From Nonlabens arenilitoris (lineage in GTDB: Bacteria > Bacteroidota > Bacteroidia > Flavobacteriales > Flavobacteriaceae), in NCBI RefSeq assembly GCF_002954765.1, contig NZ_MTPW01000001.1, forward strand, positions 2,865,501-2,929,500: a DNA stretch of 64,000 bases, written 5' to 3'. The translations under genes and the position numbers were made by a program. The notes below the pieces were generated by a model that worked only from the letters and a program-made list of their open reading frames with translations, was not told the DNA's origin and did not search any database. Each line of letters begins with the position of its first letter. Position 1 is the first letter of the stretch. Positions 54,120 to 63,650 of this stretch are shown here, piece by piece.

Positions 54120-55998
54120 TCCAGTGGTATTTTTGGTTTTTTTGAAGAGAAACCTTTCCCAGTTCTAATAACAAGCGTAGGGCTTCTACAATACTATTTT
54201 TATCTGTTTGAGGCAGCAAAGATGCGATATCGGAGCTGTTTAAATCCTTTTTTATAAGAACTTCTTTTATTTTATCTTTTAAACTAACCTTAGGTGTTTC
54301 TTTTTTACATACAGAACAATTGCCACATGGTTGAGTTTCCTCACCAAAGTATCTTAAAATAAGAACGTTAATACATTTTAAGTTTTGAGATATTAAATAG
54401 AACATTTGTTCTAATTTTTTCTTTTTAACCTCATTTTGTTGAGCAAGTTCTTTAGAAAATCTATTGATGGTGCGATCATCATCACGCGGTTCTAAGAAGG
54501 TAATTTGTGTGTCTGCATCAATAATGTTTGCTTCTATCAATTCTTGTGCTTCTAGTTTTTGAAGTGTTTCAATTACTTTTTGTTCATTTGTATTACTGCG
54601 TAAAGCGATGATAGAAGTATTAATTTCTAGATTTTGATAAGTACTACTTCCATAGGTGCGCAGTATGGCTTGAACTATGGCATTCATATCTTTATGATTT
54701 CCTAGAAAATCTATGATGTTTTTTCCGCTTTCGCGAAAGCGTATATTAGACCTTCTATGATAGCTTTGTGAAAGACTAATTACACTAAAACGATCGAGCG
54801 TTAATAATGCATTATAGCACATCATTCCATTAATGGAGTAGGTGCGAGCAAAATCTGAAAAGCTTAATTGATGAGTTGTATTTTCTCCTTCATGCATCGC
54901 GATGCGCAGGTAATTGTTGAGTTTGCGATAAACAAACTTGATATTATCTACAGTAGGTAAAGATTTGATGAATTGATTTTGCGCATGATTGATATCGTTG
55001 ATATTGTAAAAAAATTGAGCAATACTATCTTTGCCATCTCGTCCTGCACGTCCTGTTTCTTGGTAATAACTTTCTATACTATCAGGTAGTTGTAGGTGTG
55101 TAACGGTGCGCACATCTGGCTTATCGATTCCCATTCCAAAGGCGTTAGTGGCAACAATAACTTGGGTTTGATTTTTCATCCATCGTCGCGCTGTGTCTAC
55201 CTTAATTTTATTAGGTAAACCACCATGAAAAAATCCAGATGATATTCCATTAGTAGTTAGTAACCTAGAATACTCAATAGCATTTTTTCTACTACGTACG
55301 TAAGTTACAGAACTGCCGGTATGCTGTTTATAAAAATTTATAAAGGAGTTGTTCTTATCAGTAGTATTAGTGATTTGATAAGATATATTGGGTCTCAAAT
55401 AGCTGTTTCTGTAAACCTGTACATCCTGTAACTCTAGCGTTTTGATAATATCTTCTTGAACAGTTTTAGTAGCTGTTGCAGTTACAGCAATTATTGGAGC
55501 CTCTTTATGCAGTGACCGTATGATGTTTATATCTCTATATGCTGGTCTAAAATCATGTCCCCATTGACTAACACAATGGGCCTCATCAACAGCGATAAGA
55601 GAAATACGCATTTTTGAAATACGTTCTTGAACGAGGTTTTGCTGTAATCTTTCTGGACTTAAATATAAAAATTGATACTGGCCATAAATACAATTGTCTA
55701 ATATGTCATCTAATTCTTTGTAACTGATTCCACCAGTAATACCTGTAGCTTTAATTCCTTTTTTCTTTAAGGCATTAACTTGGTCTTTTATCAATGCTAC
55801 TAGTGGCGATATCACGATGCAAATACCAGGGCGCACTAATCCGGGAATTTGATAACATAAAGATTTTCCACCACCTGTAGGTAAAAGAGCCATCACGTCA
55901 TGACCATCAATAACGGCATTTATAATCGCCTCTTGCTGTGGTCTATAATCATCAAAGCCAAAAGTACTTTTTAATATGTTTTTTGCTTCCTTATTCAA
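54112..55998 (-). CDS. recQ: ATP-dependent DNA helicase RecQ
   Basis: This 628-residue RecQ helicase has motif I LLPTGGGKSLCYQ, DEAH-box VDEAHCVSQWGHDFRPAY, and motif VI with QETGRAGRDG. The RecQ-C-terminal Zn-binding Cys set (CINVL ... CGNCSVC) and a winged helix follow. The C-terminal HRDC domain seen in E. coli RecQ is not evident. The start is TTG at 55998 and overlaps the TGA of the upstream gene as TTGA. It unwinds recombination intermediates. A copy of the dispersed palindrome encodes RFRES near the middle of the protein. Confidence 0.94.
   Translation of the reverse strand: MNKEAKNILKSTFGFDDYRPQQEAIINAVIDGHDVMALLPTGGGKSLCYQIPGLVRPGICIVISPLVALIKDQVNALKKKGIKATGITGGISYKELDDILDNCIYGQYQFLYLSPERLQQNLVQERISKMRISLIAVDEAHCVSQWGHDFRPAYRDINIIRSLHKEAPIIAVTATATKTVQEDIIKTLELQDVQVYRNSYLRPNISYQITNTTDKNNSFINFYKQHTGSSVTYVRSRKNAIEYSRLLTTNGISSGFFHGGLPNKIKVDTARRWMKNQTQVIVATNAFGMGIDKPDVRTVTHLQLPDSIESYYQETGRAGRDGKDSIAQFFYNINDINHAQNQFIKSLPTVDNIKFVYRKLNNYLRIAMHEGENTTHQLSFSDFARTYSINGMMCYNALLTLDRFSVISLSQSYHRRSNIRFRESGKNIIDFLGNHKDMNAIVQAILRTYGSSTYQNLEINTSIIALRSNTNEQKVIETLQKLEAQELIEANIIDADTQITFLEPRDDDRTINRFSKELAQQNEVKKKKLEQMFYLISQNLKCINVLILRYFGEETQPCGNCSVCKKETPKVSLKDKIKEVLIKKDLNSSDIASLLPQTDKNSIVEALRLLLELGKVSLQKNQKYHWNG
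54726..54741. repeat. Dispersed palindrome, copy 10 (inside recQ)
   Basis: CGCTTTCGCGAAAGCG is read as RFRES (context NIRFRESGKN) in recQ. Confidence 0.95.
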
Positions 55999-56528
55999 GA
56001 GGTGAGATGATCTTGTATAAATTGAAAACGTTCTTCTATGCTGCCTTGCGGCACATCGATAGGTTGATAATTAAAATTCTTATAATAATTAACTAATATA
56101 TCGCTGATTTGTTGGGCCTGTTCAAAAGTTTCATAGCGTTCATTATCAGATTGATATATCTCCTTCCATGGAGGTAAATGAAACACTACATCATACTTGT
56201 ATTTTTTACATGCAGCTATATAATTTTGTGGTATAGGGTCACCAGTAAATACATGATAAGCAGGTACATCTGGTATACCACGATCATAGTAATTTACACC
56301 AAAAGCGGCATTTTTAAACTGGTTTATTCTTCCCTCTAACAGGCTATTACTAAAAGCTAATGGATCAGTTAAAAACAACTGTTCAATACCTTTTTCTTGA
56401 GCTTCTAGAGTTACTTGCCTCGAGATTTCGTGATGTACGATGAGACCTCTTGATTCTATAAAATTCACTAGTGTGGTTTTACCAGATCCTGGTCCACCTA
56501 TTAATAATATTCTTTTACAATCTGTCAT
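55995..56528 (-). CDS. P-loop ATPase (AAA_28 / NadR-kinase-like)
   Basis: This 177-residue protein has Walker A GGPGSGKTT at residues 11-19 and a nucleoside-kinase-like layout (ISRQVTLEAQEK, YYDRGIPDVPAY, VFHLPPWKEIYQSDNERYETFEQA). It resembles AAA_28 ATPases and the kinase part of NadR, so it may phosphorylate a small nucleoside-like substrate. It overlaps the recQ start by 4 bases (TTGA). Confidence 0.8.
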   Translation of the reverse strand: MTDCKRILLIGGPGSGKTTLVNFIESRGLIVHHEISRQVTLEAQEKGIEQLFLTDPLAFSNSLLEGRINQFKNAAFGVNYYDRGIPDVPAYHVFTGDPIPQNYIAACKKYKYDVVFHLPPWKEIYQSDNERYETFEQAQQISDILVNYYKNFNYQPIDVPQGSIEERFQFIQDHLTS

Positions 56529-56580
56529 AACAAGTACAAAATAACTAAATTCAATTTTAGTGCAGCGTTATATGATGACT

Positions 56581-56588
56581 TATATTTG
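56581..56588 (+). promoter_or_regulatory. -7 box of the DUF493 gene
   Basis: TATATTTG matches TAnnTTTG and lies 14 bases before the ATG at 56603, predicting a very short leader. Confidence 0.45.
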
Positions 56589-56602
56589 TACATATTTAAA
56601 TT

Positions 56603-56890
56603 ATGGACGCAAATAATTCTGACGCATTTTACAAAAAGCTGAAAGATCAACTAGCTGATACTAGTGTCTGGCCAGCAAAATATATGTATAAATTTATAGT
56701 TCCTTCTTTACCTGAAAAGGTGGATAAGATTTCTAAAATTTTTGATGGACTAGGAGCCATTATAGAAAATAAGGTTTCTAGTAAAGGTACATACACTAGT
56801 ATTTCTATAAGAGTAACGATGTCTTCTCCTGAGGCCGTTATTGATAAATACAAAGAGGTAGGAGAAATAGAAGGTGTTATTTCTTTATAA
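56603..56890 (+). CDS. DUF493 family protein
   Basis: This is a 95-residue protein of the DUF493 (YbeD-like) family: FYKKLKDQLADTSVWPAKYMYKFIVPS and YTSISIRVTMSSPEAVIDKYKEV. It has a small ACT-like fold, possibly regulatory; its function is unsettled. It may be co-transcribed with the DUF4290 gene 68 bases downstream. Confidence 0.85.
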   Translation: MDANNSDAFYKKLKDQLADTSVWPAKYMYKFIVPSLPEKVDKISKIFDGLGAIIENKVSSKGTYTSISIRVTMSSPEAVIDKYKEVGEIEGVISL

Positions 56891-56958
56891 TTTTTATAGA
56901 ACATTATTGCTGTAAATTGTTTATTTTGCAGCTCTTCACAAGTAATTAAAAAATCATT

Positions 56959-57624
56959 TTGGTACCATCATTAGAATATAATACAGAGCGTAATCATCTC
57001 AACATACCTGAATATGGAAGACATATTCAAAAATTAGTCGAGCATTGTAAAACTCTAGAAACTAAGGAAGAACGCAACCGCATGGCTACAGCAATTGTAG
57101 GCGTTATGGGTAACCTCAATCCTCATTTACGCGACGTGGCAGATTTCCAGCACAAGCTTTGGGATCAACTTTTTGTTATTGCAGATTTTGACCTAGATGC
57201 AGATTCTCCATATCCTTTGCCAGATCCAGAGCAACTTGCTGCTTCACCAGAGCGTATGCCTTATCCTCAAAAACGACCAAAGTATCGTTTTTATGGGAAT
57301 AATATTCAGAACATGATCGATGTGGCATTAAGCTGGGAGAAAGGTGAAAAGCGTGAAGCTCTTACGTTTATTATTGCAAATCATATGAAAAAATCATTCC
57401 TTAACTGGAATAAGGATTCTGTAGATGATAATGTGATTTTTAAACATCTTTTTGAGATGAGTAATGGACAGATTAATCTGGCTGCAAAAGAGGAAGATCT
57501 TCTGGATTCAAAATCATTAATCCACAAAACCGTAGGTCGTAGAGATCATAGTACAAATCCACCTCGACGTAATAATAAACGTAATTATAAATCTAACAAT
57601 CGCAATCATAAACGGTCTAGATAA
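56959..57624 (+). CDS. DUF4290 family protein
   Basis: This is a 221-residue protein of the Bacteroidota-specific DUF4290 family, with LEYNTERNHLNIPEYGRHIQKLVEHC and GNLNPHLRDVADFQHKLWDQLF. The start is TTG at 56959; no ATG lies upstream in frame and the family begins near this point. The C-terminus is strongly basic and low complexity (RRNNKRNYKSNNRNHKRSR), possibly nucleic acid binding. It lies just upstream of murA, a common arrangement in the phylum. Confidence 0.85.
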   Translation: MVPSLEYNTERNHLNIPEYGRHIQKLVEHCKTLETKEERNRMATAIVGVMGNLNPHLRDVADFQHKLWDQLFVIADFDLDADSPYPLPDPEQLAASPERMPYPQKRPKYRFYGNNIQNMIDVALSWEKGEKREALTFIIANHMKKSFLNWNKDSVDDNVIFKHLFEMSNGQINLAAKEEDLLDSKSLIHKTVGRRDHSTNPPRRNNKRNYKSNNRNHKRSR

Positions 57625-57635
57625 ATAATATAAGA

Positions 57636-57675
57636 TTAACTAAAAAAGCAGCCTCAAGGCTGCTTTTTTAGTTAA
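57636..57675 (+). terminator. Strong terminator after the DUF4290 gene
   Basis: An 18-bp stem (57636-57653 with 57658-57675) with loop TCAA ends in a run of T. Despite the close spacing, murA therefore needs its own promoter or readthrough. Confidence 0.9.
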
Positions 57676-57767
57676 TAGTATTGTTAATTAAAACTGAATA
57701 CTTATAGCTAGAAAGCTTTTCAGGCCGCTACTATACCCTTATTTTTAAATATTAATAAGATACAACA

Positions 57768-59078
57768 ATGGGAACATTCATTATAGAAGGTGGACACCAG
57801 TTAAAAGGTGATATTCAACCACAAGGAGCAAAAAACGAGGCGTTACAAATCCTATGCGCTGTTTTACTAACAGATGAACCAGTGCGCATCAATAACGTTC
57901 CAGATATTATAGACGTTAATAAGCTTATTGCCCTTCTTAATAATCTAGGTGTAAAGGTTACTAAAAATGGACCTGAATCATATACCTTTCAAGCAGATCA
58001 AGTAGATCTAGATTTCTTACAATCAGAAGAGTATAAAGTGCAAGGTCGCGGCTTAAGAGGTTCAATTATGTTAGTAGGACCTTTATTAGCACGTTTTGGT
58101 AAAGGTTATATTCCACGTCCAGGTGGTGATAAAATAGGTCGTAGAAGATTAGACACGCACTTTGAAGGTTTTATAAAACTAGGAGCAAAATTTAGATACA
58201 ATAAAGAAGAATATTTCTATGGAGTAGAGGCAGATGAGTTACATGGAACATATATGTTGCTAGATGAAGCTTCTGTAACTGGAACTGCTAACATCGTTAT
58301 GGCAGCTGTAATGGCTACTGGAGAAACGACCATTTACAACGCAGCTTGTGAACCATATTTACAGCAACTTTGTAAGATGTTAGTACGCATGGGTGCAGAT
58401 ATTAAAGGTATAGGATCTAACATGCTCACCATCAATGGTGTTAAAAAATTAGGAGGTACTACACACACCATACTTCCAGATATGATAGAGATAGGTAGCT
58501 GGATAGGTCTAGCTGCTATGACTAAAAGTGAAGTCACCATTAAAAATGTGGCTTATGATGAACTAGGAATCATTCCAGACACGTTCAGAAAATTAGGTAT
58601 TACCATAGAACGTAAAGGCGATGACATTTTCATTCCTGCGCATACAGATGGTTATGAAATTCAAAATTATATTGATGGTTCTATTCTTACCATATCTGAT
58701 GCGCCATGGCCTGGATTTACGCCAGATCTTTTGAGTATTATTTTAGTTGTGGCAACACAGGCTAGAGGTAGTGTATTGATTCACCAAAAAATGTTTGAAA
58801 GTCGCTTATTCTTTGTCGATAAATTGATTGACATGGGTGCAAAAATCATTCTTTGTGATCCACATAGAGCTAGTGTTATAGGACATGATTTTCAGTCTAG
58901 TTTAAAAGCGACTACCATGACTTCTCCAGACATACGTGCAGGTATCTCATTACTGATTGCTGCTTTGAGTGCAAAAGGTACTAGCACCATACATAACATT
59001 GAACAAATTGATCGCGGATATCAAAATATTGATACCCGATTGAAAAAAATAGGTGCTAAGATTGAACGTTTAGCATAA
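57768..59078 (+). CDS. murA: UDP-N-acetylglucosamine 1-carboxyvinyltransferase (MurA), fosfomycin-insensitive type
   Basis: This 436-residue enzyme transfers enolpyruvyl from PEP to UDP-GlcNAc, the first committed step of peptidoglycan synthesis. It has the family core motifs GAKNEALQIL, GRGLRGSIMLVGPLLARFG and PDMIEIGSWIGLAAM. In the catalytic loop it reads PRPGGDKIGRR, so Asp121 replaces the Cys targeted by fosfomycin. Cys-to-Asp here is known to give natural fosfomycin insensitivity in mycobacteria and chlamydiae. A dispersed palindrome follows the stop. Confidence 0.95.
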   Translation: MGTFIIEGGHQLKGDIQPQGAKNEALQILCAVLLTDEPVRINNVPDIIDVNKLIALLNNLGVKVTKNGPESYTFQADQVDLDFLQSEEYKVQGRGLRGSIMLVGPLLARFGKGYIPRPGGDKIGRRRLDTHFEGFIKLGAKFRYNKEEYFYGVEADELHGTYMLLDEASVTGTANIVMAAVMATGETTIYNAACEPYLQQLCKMLVRMGADIKGIGSNMLTINGVKKLGGTTHTILPDMIEIGSWIGLAAMTKSEVTIKNVAYDELGIIPDTFRKLGITIERKGDDIFIPAHTDGYEIQNYIDGSILTISDAPWPGFTPDLLSIILVVATQARGSVLIHQKMFESRLFFVDKLIDMGAKIILCDPHRASVIGHDFQSSLKATTMTSPDIRAGISLLIAALSAKGTSTIHNIEQIDRGYQNIDTRLKKIGAKIERLA

Positions 59079-59107
59079 CTTTATTTTCTATATAATGGGT
59101 TTAATTA

Positions 59108-59123
59108 CGCTTTCGCGAAAGCG
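59108..59123. repeat. Dispersed palindrome, copy 11 (extended inverted repeat)
   Basis: CGCTTTCGCGAAAGCG is extended by inverted flanks to about 30 bp (59101-59130, one wobble position). It lies 30 bases past the murA stop and is followed by a short T-run, so it may double as a terminator. Confidence 0.95.
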
Positions 59124-59206
59124 TGATTAAACCTTTTTATATTACTTAAGTCATAATTATGTCTAAAATTCAACGTTTTAGGCAAGACTTTTGCTAGCTT
59201 TAAATC

Positions 59207-59815
59207 ATGAACAAGTTTTTTATATTTCTTATCGTACTTACTAGTGCATTTACAACTGCGCAAGAAATCCCTACTACCACACCTCGTACCATAGAACCAG
59301 TACCTTCTGGAACTAATACTAGTGGTTCTATGTTATTTCCTAATAGTACAGAAGAGAAGCAGTATGTAAGACCTAGTGAAACGCCTACCATAGATCTTAC
59401 CCAAAAGACAGATTTACTGGATCCAGGTGTACGCTTTCAAGGACAAAAATTTAAAAGCGATGCGCCACCAGTTAATTTTATCAATGATACTTATCTAGGT
59501 GAAATCAGAACTGGTAAACAAATCTTAAAGATGACTCTTTGGGATCCTAGGTTAGAAGATGGCGATCGTGTGCGTATATGGCTCAATGATGAAATCCTGA
59601 TTACAGACATGACGCTCTTAAATGCCGCTCAGGGTTTTCCTATTACCTTAAAAGATGGATTTAATAAAATAGAAATTGAAGCTCTTAATCAAGGTTACTC
59701 TGCACCCAACACTTCTGGAATAGTTATTAGAGACGATGAAGGCGATGTAATGGAACAAAAAATATGTATGATAAATGCAGGAGTAAAATCACTATTAATT
59801 GTCATAAAGAAGTAG
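59207..59815 (+). CDS. Secreted protein of unknown function
   Basis: This 202-residue protein has a signal peptide (about 1-18, TTAQ), a Pro/Thr-rich low-complexity linker (about 19-60) and a C-terminal beta domain (MTLWDPRLEDGDRVRIWLNDEILITDM ... FNKIEIEALNQG) suggesting a jelly-roll or carbohydrate-binding-like fold. I do not recognise a family. Its 3' end overlaps the RluE-like gene on the other strand by 21 bases. Confidence 0.65.
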   Translation: MNKFFIFLIVLTSAFTTAQEIPTTTPRTIEPVPSGTNTSGSMLFPNSTEEKQYVRPSETPTIDLTQKTDLLDPGVRFQGQKFKSDAPPVNFINDTYLGEIRTGKQILKMTLWDPRLEDGDRVRIWLNDEILITDMTLLNAAQGFPITLKDGFNKIEIEALNQGYSAPNTSGIVIRDDEGDVMEQKICMINAGVKSLLIVIKK

Positions 59816-60394
59816 CGGTCTAATCTCTTGATCAGATAGTTCAATCACCTGTTGATTCTTTAATGAGAGTATATTATAAGGTCCGATTCTTACTCGAGCA
59901 AGTCTTAAGGTAGGAAACCCTACAACACCAGTCATTTTGCGCACTTGTCTAAATTTGCCTTCACTCAAGGTCAAATTTACCCATGATGTTGGACCATGGC
60001 GTTCATCTCTTATTTTTTGATTCGAATCTGGTAAATCTGGTGTCTGATGTTGTTTCTGGACCTGACAAGGCTTTGTATCATACGCTGATCCATTGATACT
60101 AATGGTTACGCCATTTTGCAACTGTGTGATAGCCTGTTCAGTTATTAAACCATCAACTAGTGCAGCATATTCTTTATCTACTTTACCAGATTTATTGATA
60201 TGATGACTTAACTGACCATCTGTTGTAATTAATAATAAACCTTCAGATTGTTCATCTAGTCTACCTACAGCCATTGCATCCTCAGGAAAATCATAAAGCT
60301 CACCTAAAAACCTTTTGTTTTTTTGGTGTCTATCATTAGTCATAAACTGACTTAGCATGCGATAAGGTTTATAAATCAAAAAATGTCTATGCAT
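59795..60394 (-). CDS. Pseudouridine synthase (RsuA/RluE-like)
   Basis: This 199-residue enzyme of the RsuA/RluB/E/F family has catalytic-Asp motif MAVGRLDEQSEGLLLIT, KVDKEYAALV and EGKFRQVRKM. It lacks the N-terminal S4 domain seen in RsuA, like RluE, which modifies 23S rRNA. It isomerises uridine in rRNA. The gene is convergent with the secreted protein gene. Confidence 0.88.
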   Translation of the reverse strand: MHRHFLIYKPYRMLSQFMTNDRHQKNKRFLGELYDFPEDAMAVGRLDEQSEGLLLITTDGQLSHHINKSGKVDKEYAALVDGLITEQAITQLQNGVTISINGSAYDTKPCQVQKQHQTPDLPDSNQKIRDERHGPTSWVNLTLSEGKFRQVRKMTGVVGFPTLRLARVRIGPYNILSLKNQQVIELSDQEIRPLLLYDN

Positions 60395-60476
60395 CTTGCA
60401 AAAATGCAGAATTATAAAGTAATGTTAGAATTTATATAGATGAAGTTTCTGTGATAATTAAGAGGTAACATTGCAC

Positions 60477-61691
60477 ATGAAAAATTTATATCTATTACTT
60501 TATATTTTAGTAGCTGGTTGTCAATCTAACGTTCCCAAAGAATTAAAATCGGGCTCGTGGCGATTGACACTAGATCTAGGTAATGATAAAGAATTACCTG
60601 TATTAACAGAGGTTACAGAAGAATCACATATCATTCTTATCAATGATAAAGAACGTATCATGGTTGATGACGTTATTATGAAGGATGATTCTATAACTTT
60701 TCAACCACCTATTTTTGAAGGAATATTTAAAGGCGTTTTTGTAGATGAAACCACTATTAAAGGAGATTTTATAAAACCTAGTCTAGATAGAGTAGTGCCA
60801 TTTACTATGCAATATGGTGATCAACAAAGATTTCAAGTAGGAACAAAAGAGCCTACTACCAATATTACCGGTAAATGGGAAACCGTATTTAGTCCCGATA
60901 ATGATGAGGATCGATACATTGCATTGGGAATTTTTAATCAGCATGGCCAGCATGTGACAGGAACTTTTAGAACCACGACAGGCGATTATCGTTATCTAGA
61001 TGGAGTGATAGAAGGTGATCAATTAAAGCTCTCTACTTTTGATGGTGCACATGCTTTCTTATTTGAAGCAACGGTAACAGACTCAACTTTGACTGGTGTT
61101 TTTTACAGTGGTAATCACTGGCAAGAGCCCTTTACAGCACGACTTAATAATTCTTATGAACTACCTGACGCTAAGGAATTGACCTTTTTAAAAGAAGGAT
61201 ATGACCAGTTAGACTTCAACTTTAAGGATTCTAATGGTGATACCATTTCATTAAGTGATCCACAATACAAAAACAAAGTAGTACTTGTACAATTATTAGG
61301 ATCTTGGTGCCCAAATTGTATGGAAGAAACTCAATTCTATGTAGATTATTTAAAAACTAATCCTGAAACCGATATACAGATTATCGGTCTAGCTTTTGAA
61401 TATGCTCGTACAGAAGAAAAGGCATTTGAGTCTATAGAGCGTATGAAAAAGCAATTAGAAATTCCTTATCCTGTTTTGCTAGCCCAATACGGTAATGTAG
61501 ATAAGAAAGTAGCGCAAGAGAAATTACCGATGCTTAATCATTTATTATCTTACCCTACGACTATTTACATCGATAAAAAAGGGAAAGTAAGACGTATCCA
61601 TACTGGTTTTAATGGTAAAGCAACTGGTGATTCTCATTTGAAATTCAAAGATGATTTTTACCTTTATTTAAACTCGTTGTCTGCTGAGTAA
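60477..61691 (+). CDS. TlpA-like thioredoxin-domain lipoprotein
   Basis: This protein has 404 residues from ATG 60477, chosen over TTG 60471. The lipoprotein signal ends LVAGCQSN (Cys15). An N-terminal beta-rich domain (about 20-230) is of the DUF4369-like kind found with TlpA proteins. A C-terminal thioredoxin fold has LGSWCPNCMEE (Cys278 and Cys281). It is a periplasmic thiol-disulfide oxidoreductase; partners are unknown. Confidence 0.85.
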   Translation: MKNLYLLLYILVAGCQSNVPKELKSGSWRLTLDLGNDKELPVLTEVTEESHIILINDKERIMVDDVIMKDDSITFQPPIFEGIFKGVFVDETTIKGDFIKPSLDRVVPFTMQYGDQQRFQVGTKEPTTNITGKWETVFSPDNDEDRYIALGIFNQHGQHVTGTFRTTTGDYRYLDGVIEGDQLKLSTFDGAHAFLFEATVTDSTLTGVFYSGNHWQEPFTARLNNSYELPDAKELTFLKEGYDQLDFNFKDSNGDTISLSDPQYKNKVVLVQLLGSWCPNCMEETQFYVDYLKTNPETDIQIIGLAFEYARTEEKAFESIERMKKQLEIPYPVLLAQYGNVDKKVAQEKLPMLNHLLSYPTTIYIDKKGKVRRIHTGFNGKATGDSHLKFKDDFYLYLNSLSAE

Positions 61692-61877
61692 GATGCCATC
61701 TCGATCTTAAGTATTTAAGTTGTCTTCAGGTGTCTTTTATGTAAGCTTCAACCTCAGGATTATTAAATCGTTTTTTTTCATTTACATTTCTTTTACTCAA
61801 ATTTATATTCATTTTCGCAAGAATATTCGTGTATAGTGAAATTGTGTTATCTTTAATTTGTGAAAATCGCAAATATT

Positions 61878-62735
61878 ATGCAAGTTCAAGAGATGATTAT
61901 AGAACGCTTCCGCGAAAGCGTACCCAAGACCAAGTCTGTTATTCAACACCTAGCAGATGTATTAGAAATAAGCTATGATGCTGCTTATCGTCGTATTCAA
62001 GGAAAAGCTAAATTAGAAATAGAAGAATCTATGAAGCTGGCAAAAGCTGGTCAATTTTCTCTAGATCACATTATGACTGCTCAACAAGATTTAACGGCCT
62101 TAGGAACTGCTACTGATACTATTAACTCCATAAATAGCCTTGAAAAATATTTTAAGGACATGGAAACTAATTTAAAAGCAGCTGGTAAAGATGATGTTGA
62201 GTGGATTTATAGTGCAAAGGATATACCTGTATTTCATCACTTCAATGATTCCATGTTGGGAAGGTTTAAAATTTACGTCTGGCTTCACTTACTGGATGAT
62301 ACCATGGAAGGTAAGCGCTTTGCAGATTTTCACTTACCGCTATCTATTAAAGAACAAATTAAAATAAATAAATCCTTATTTGAACAGTTTAAAAGAGTTG
62401 AAATATGGAATGATACCACAATATCTAGTAGTTTGCAGCAAATTCATTTTTATCACGAGGCTGGTTACATAGATCATGATACCGCTAAAGTTCTATGTGA
62501 TGATTTAAGAGAATTACTTAAAAACGCCGCGGCAGACTTATTACAGGAATCTTACAATATTTATTATCACGAACTTTTATTAATGAGTAATAATGCCGTA
62601 GTGCGTAAAAAAGGTATTCCTGTTGCAGGATTTGTTACAATGACCATGCTGGGCTATATAAGATTTAGTGGCAGTAATATTCTCAATAGAATGAATGATT
62701 TTTTAATCACCAGATACGACAATCTACTTCAATAA
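61878..62735 (+). CDS. Helix-turn-helix protein of unknown regulon
   Basis: This protein of 285 residues starts at ATG 61878; GTG 61860 would add six residues. An N-terminal HTH (SVIQHLADVLEISYDAAYRRIQGKAKLEIEE, about 21-51) resembles Cro/XRE or BetR-type domains. A long helical C-terminal region follows with no recognised ligand site. Near the N-terminus, ERFRESVP is encoded by a one-mismatch copy of the dispersed palindrome. It probably regulates transcription; targets are unknown. Confidence 0.72.
   Translation: MQVQEMIIERFRESVPKTKSVIQHLADVLEISYDAAYRRIQGKAKLEIEESMKLAKAGQFSLDHIMTAQQDLTALGTATDTINSINSLEKYFKDMETNLKAAGKDDVEWIYSAKDIPVFHHFNDSMLGRFKIYVWLHLLDDTMEGKRFADFHLPLSIKEQIKINKSLFEQFKRVEIWNDTTISSSLQQIHFYHEAGYIDHDTAKVLCDDLRELLKNAAADLLQESYNIYYHELLLMSNNAVVRKKGIPVAGFVTMTMLGYIRFSGSNILNRMNDFLITRYDNLLQ
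61905..61920. repeat. Dispersed palindrome, copy 12 (one mismatch, inside the HTH gene)
   Basis: CGCTTCCGCGAAAGCG differs by one base from the core and is read as RFRES. The T-to-C change is silent (TTT to TTC for Phe), so selection on the DNA word may be weaker here. Confidence 0.85.
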
Positions 62736-62790
62736 AAGATAGCTCTTTAAAAGAGCGTTCTATTTTCTTTAATAAAATGGAGCAAAAAAT

Positions 62791-62820
62791 AAACGCTCTA
62801 GAAAAATCTCTAGAGCGTTT
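62791..62820 (+). terminator. Terminator after the HTH gene
   Basis: A perfect 12-bp stem (aaacgctctaga, 62791-62802, with 62809-62820) has a 6-base loop and T's after. A smaller hairpin (gctctt/aagagc, 62742-62756) lies directly after the stop. I see nothing else in the 285-base gap. Confidence 0.8.
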
Positions 62821-63020
62821 TCATTTATAAGCTATTTTTAAATTGGATTTTTTAAAAATATTTTACTTCATTAAGGGCAATCTATATTAGTAGCTAGAAC
62901 AACTTACCCTTAAATTTAATAGTTTTAAGGCTAATATACTTATAGTGTATCTATTCCTTATTTCAATATATTCTTAAAGATTACAACTGTACTTTTAAAG
63001 CTATCATTAGTATTTTTAAT

Positions 63021-63650
63021 CTAATCTAGGTGATAGATTTCCATGATATCTTCCAGAATTTTAGCAAAGTCAATCTTCAGGTCGATAAGTTCTCCTGTAG
63101 CAAGGTCAAAAACCCAACCATGTACCGTGATACCACGGCGCTTAAATGCTATTTGAACATCACTGGTTTTAAGTACATTAATACATTGTTCTTGTACATT
63201 TAATTCTATAAGACGTCTGTATCGTAAATCTTCATCTGTGATGGCATTCAACTCATCTTTGTGCATTCTATACACATCACGTATATTTCTTAAATAAGGA
63301 TTAAGAATACCTAGATCTTGTGACTGCATTGCAGCTTTAACACCACCACAGCCATAATGACCACAAACAACGACGTGATCAACTTTTAAATGTTCAACCG
63401 CATAGTTGATTACACCCATAGCGGTAAGATCTAGATTAGAAGCCATGTTTGCGATGTTTCTGTGTACAAAAACGTCACCTGGACCTAGTCCCATTATTTC
63501 CTCTGCGGTAGCACGACTATCTGAACAACCTATGTATAATATTTCAGGATCCTGACCAGAGGCTAGTTTATCAAAATAAGTGCTATCTGTTGCCAGTTTA
63601 GACTTGATCCATTCTTTATTATTGTCAAAAATTTGATTTATATTTTTCAT
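63021..63650 (-). CDS. Beta-class carbonic anhydrase
   Basis: This 209-residue zinc enzyme interconverts CO2 and bicarbonate. Zinc ligands are Cys42 (YIGCSDSR, with Asp44 and Arg46), His98 and Cys101 (VVCGHYGCGGV). No signal peptide is present, so it is cytoplasmic. It is monocistronic. Confidence 0.95.
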   Translation of the reverse strand: MKNINQIFDNNKEWIKSKLATDSTYFDKLASGQDPEILYIGCSDSRATAEEIMGLGPGDVFVHRNIANMASNLDLTAMGVINYAVEHLKVDHVVVCGHYGCGGVKAAMQSQDLGILNPYLRNIRDVYRMHKDELNAITDEDLRYRRLIELNVQEQCINVLKTSDVQIAFKRRGITVHGWVFDLATGELIDLKIDFAKILEDIMEIYHLD

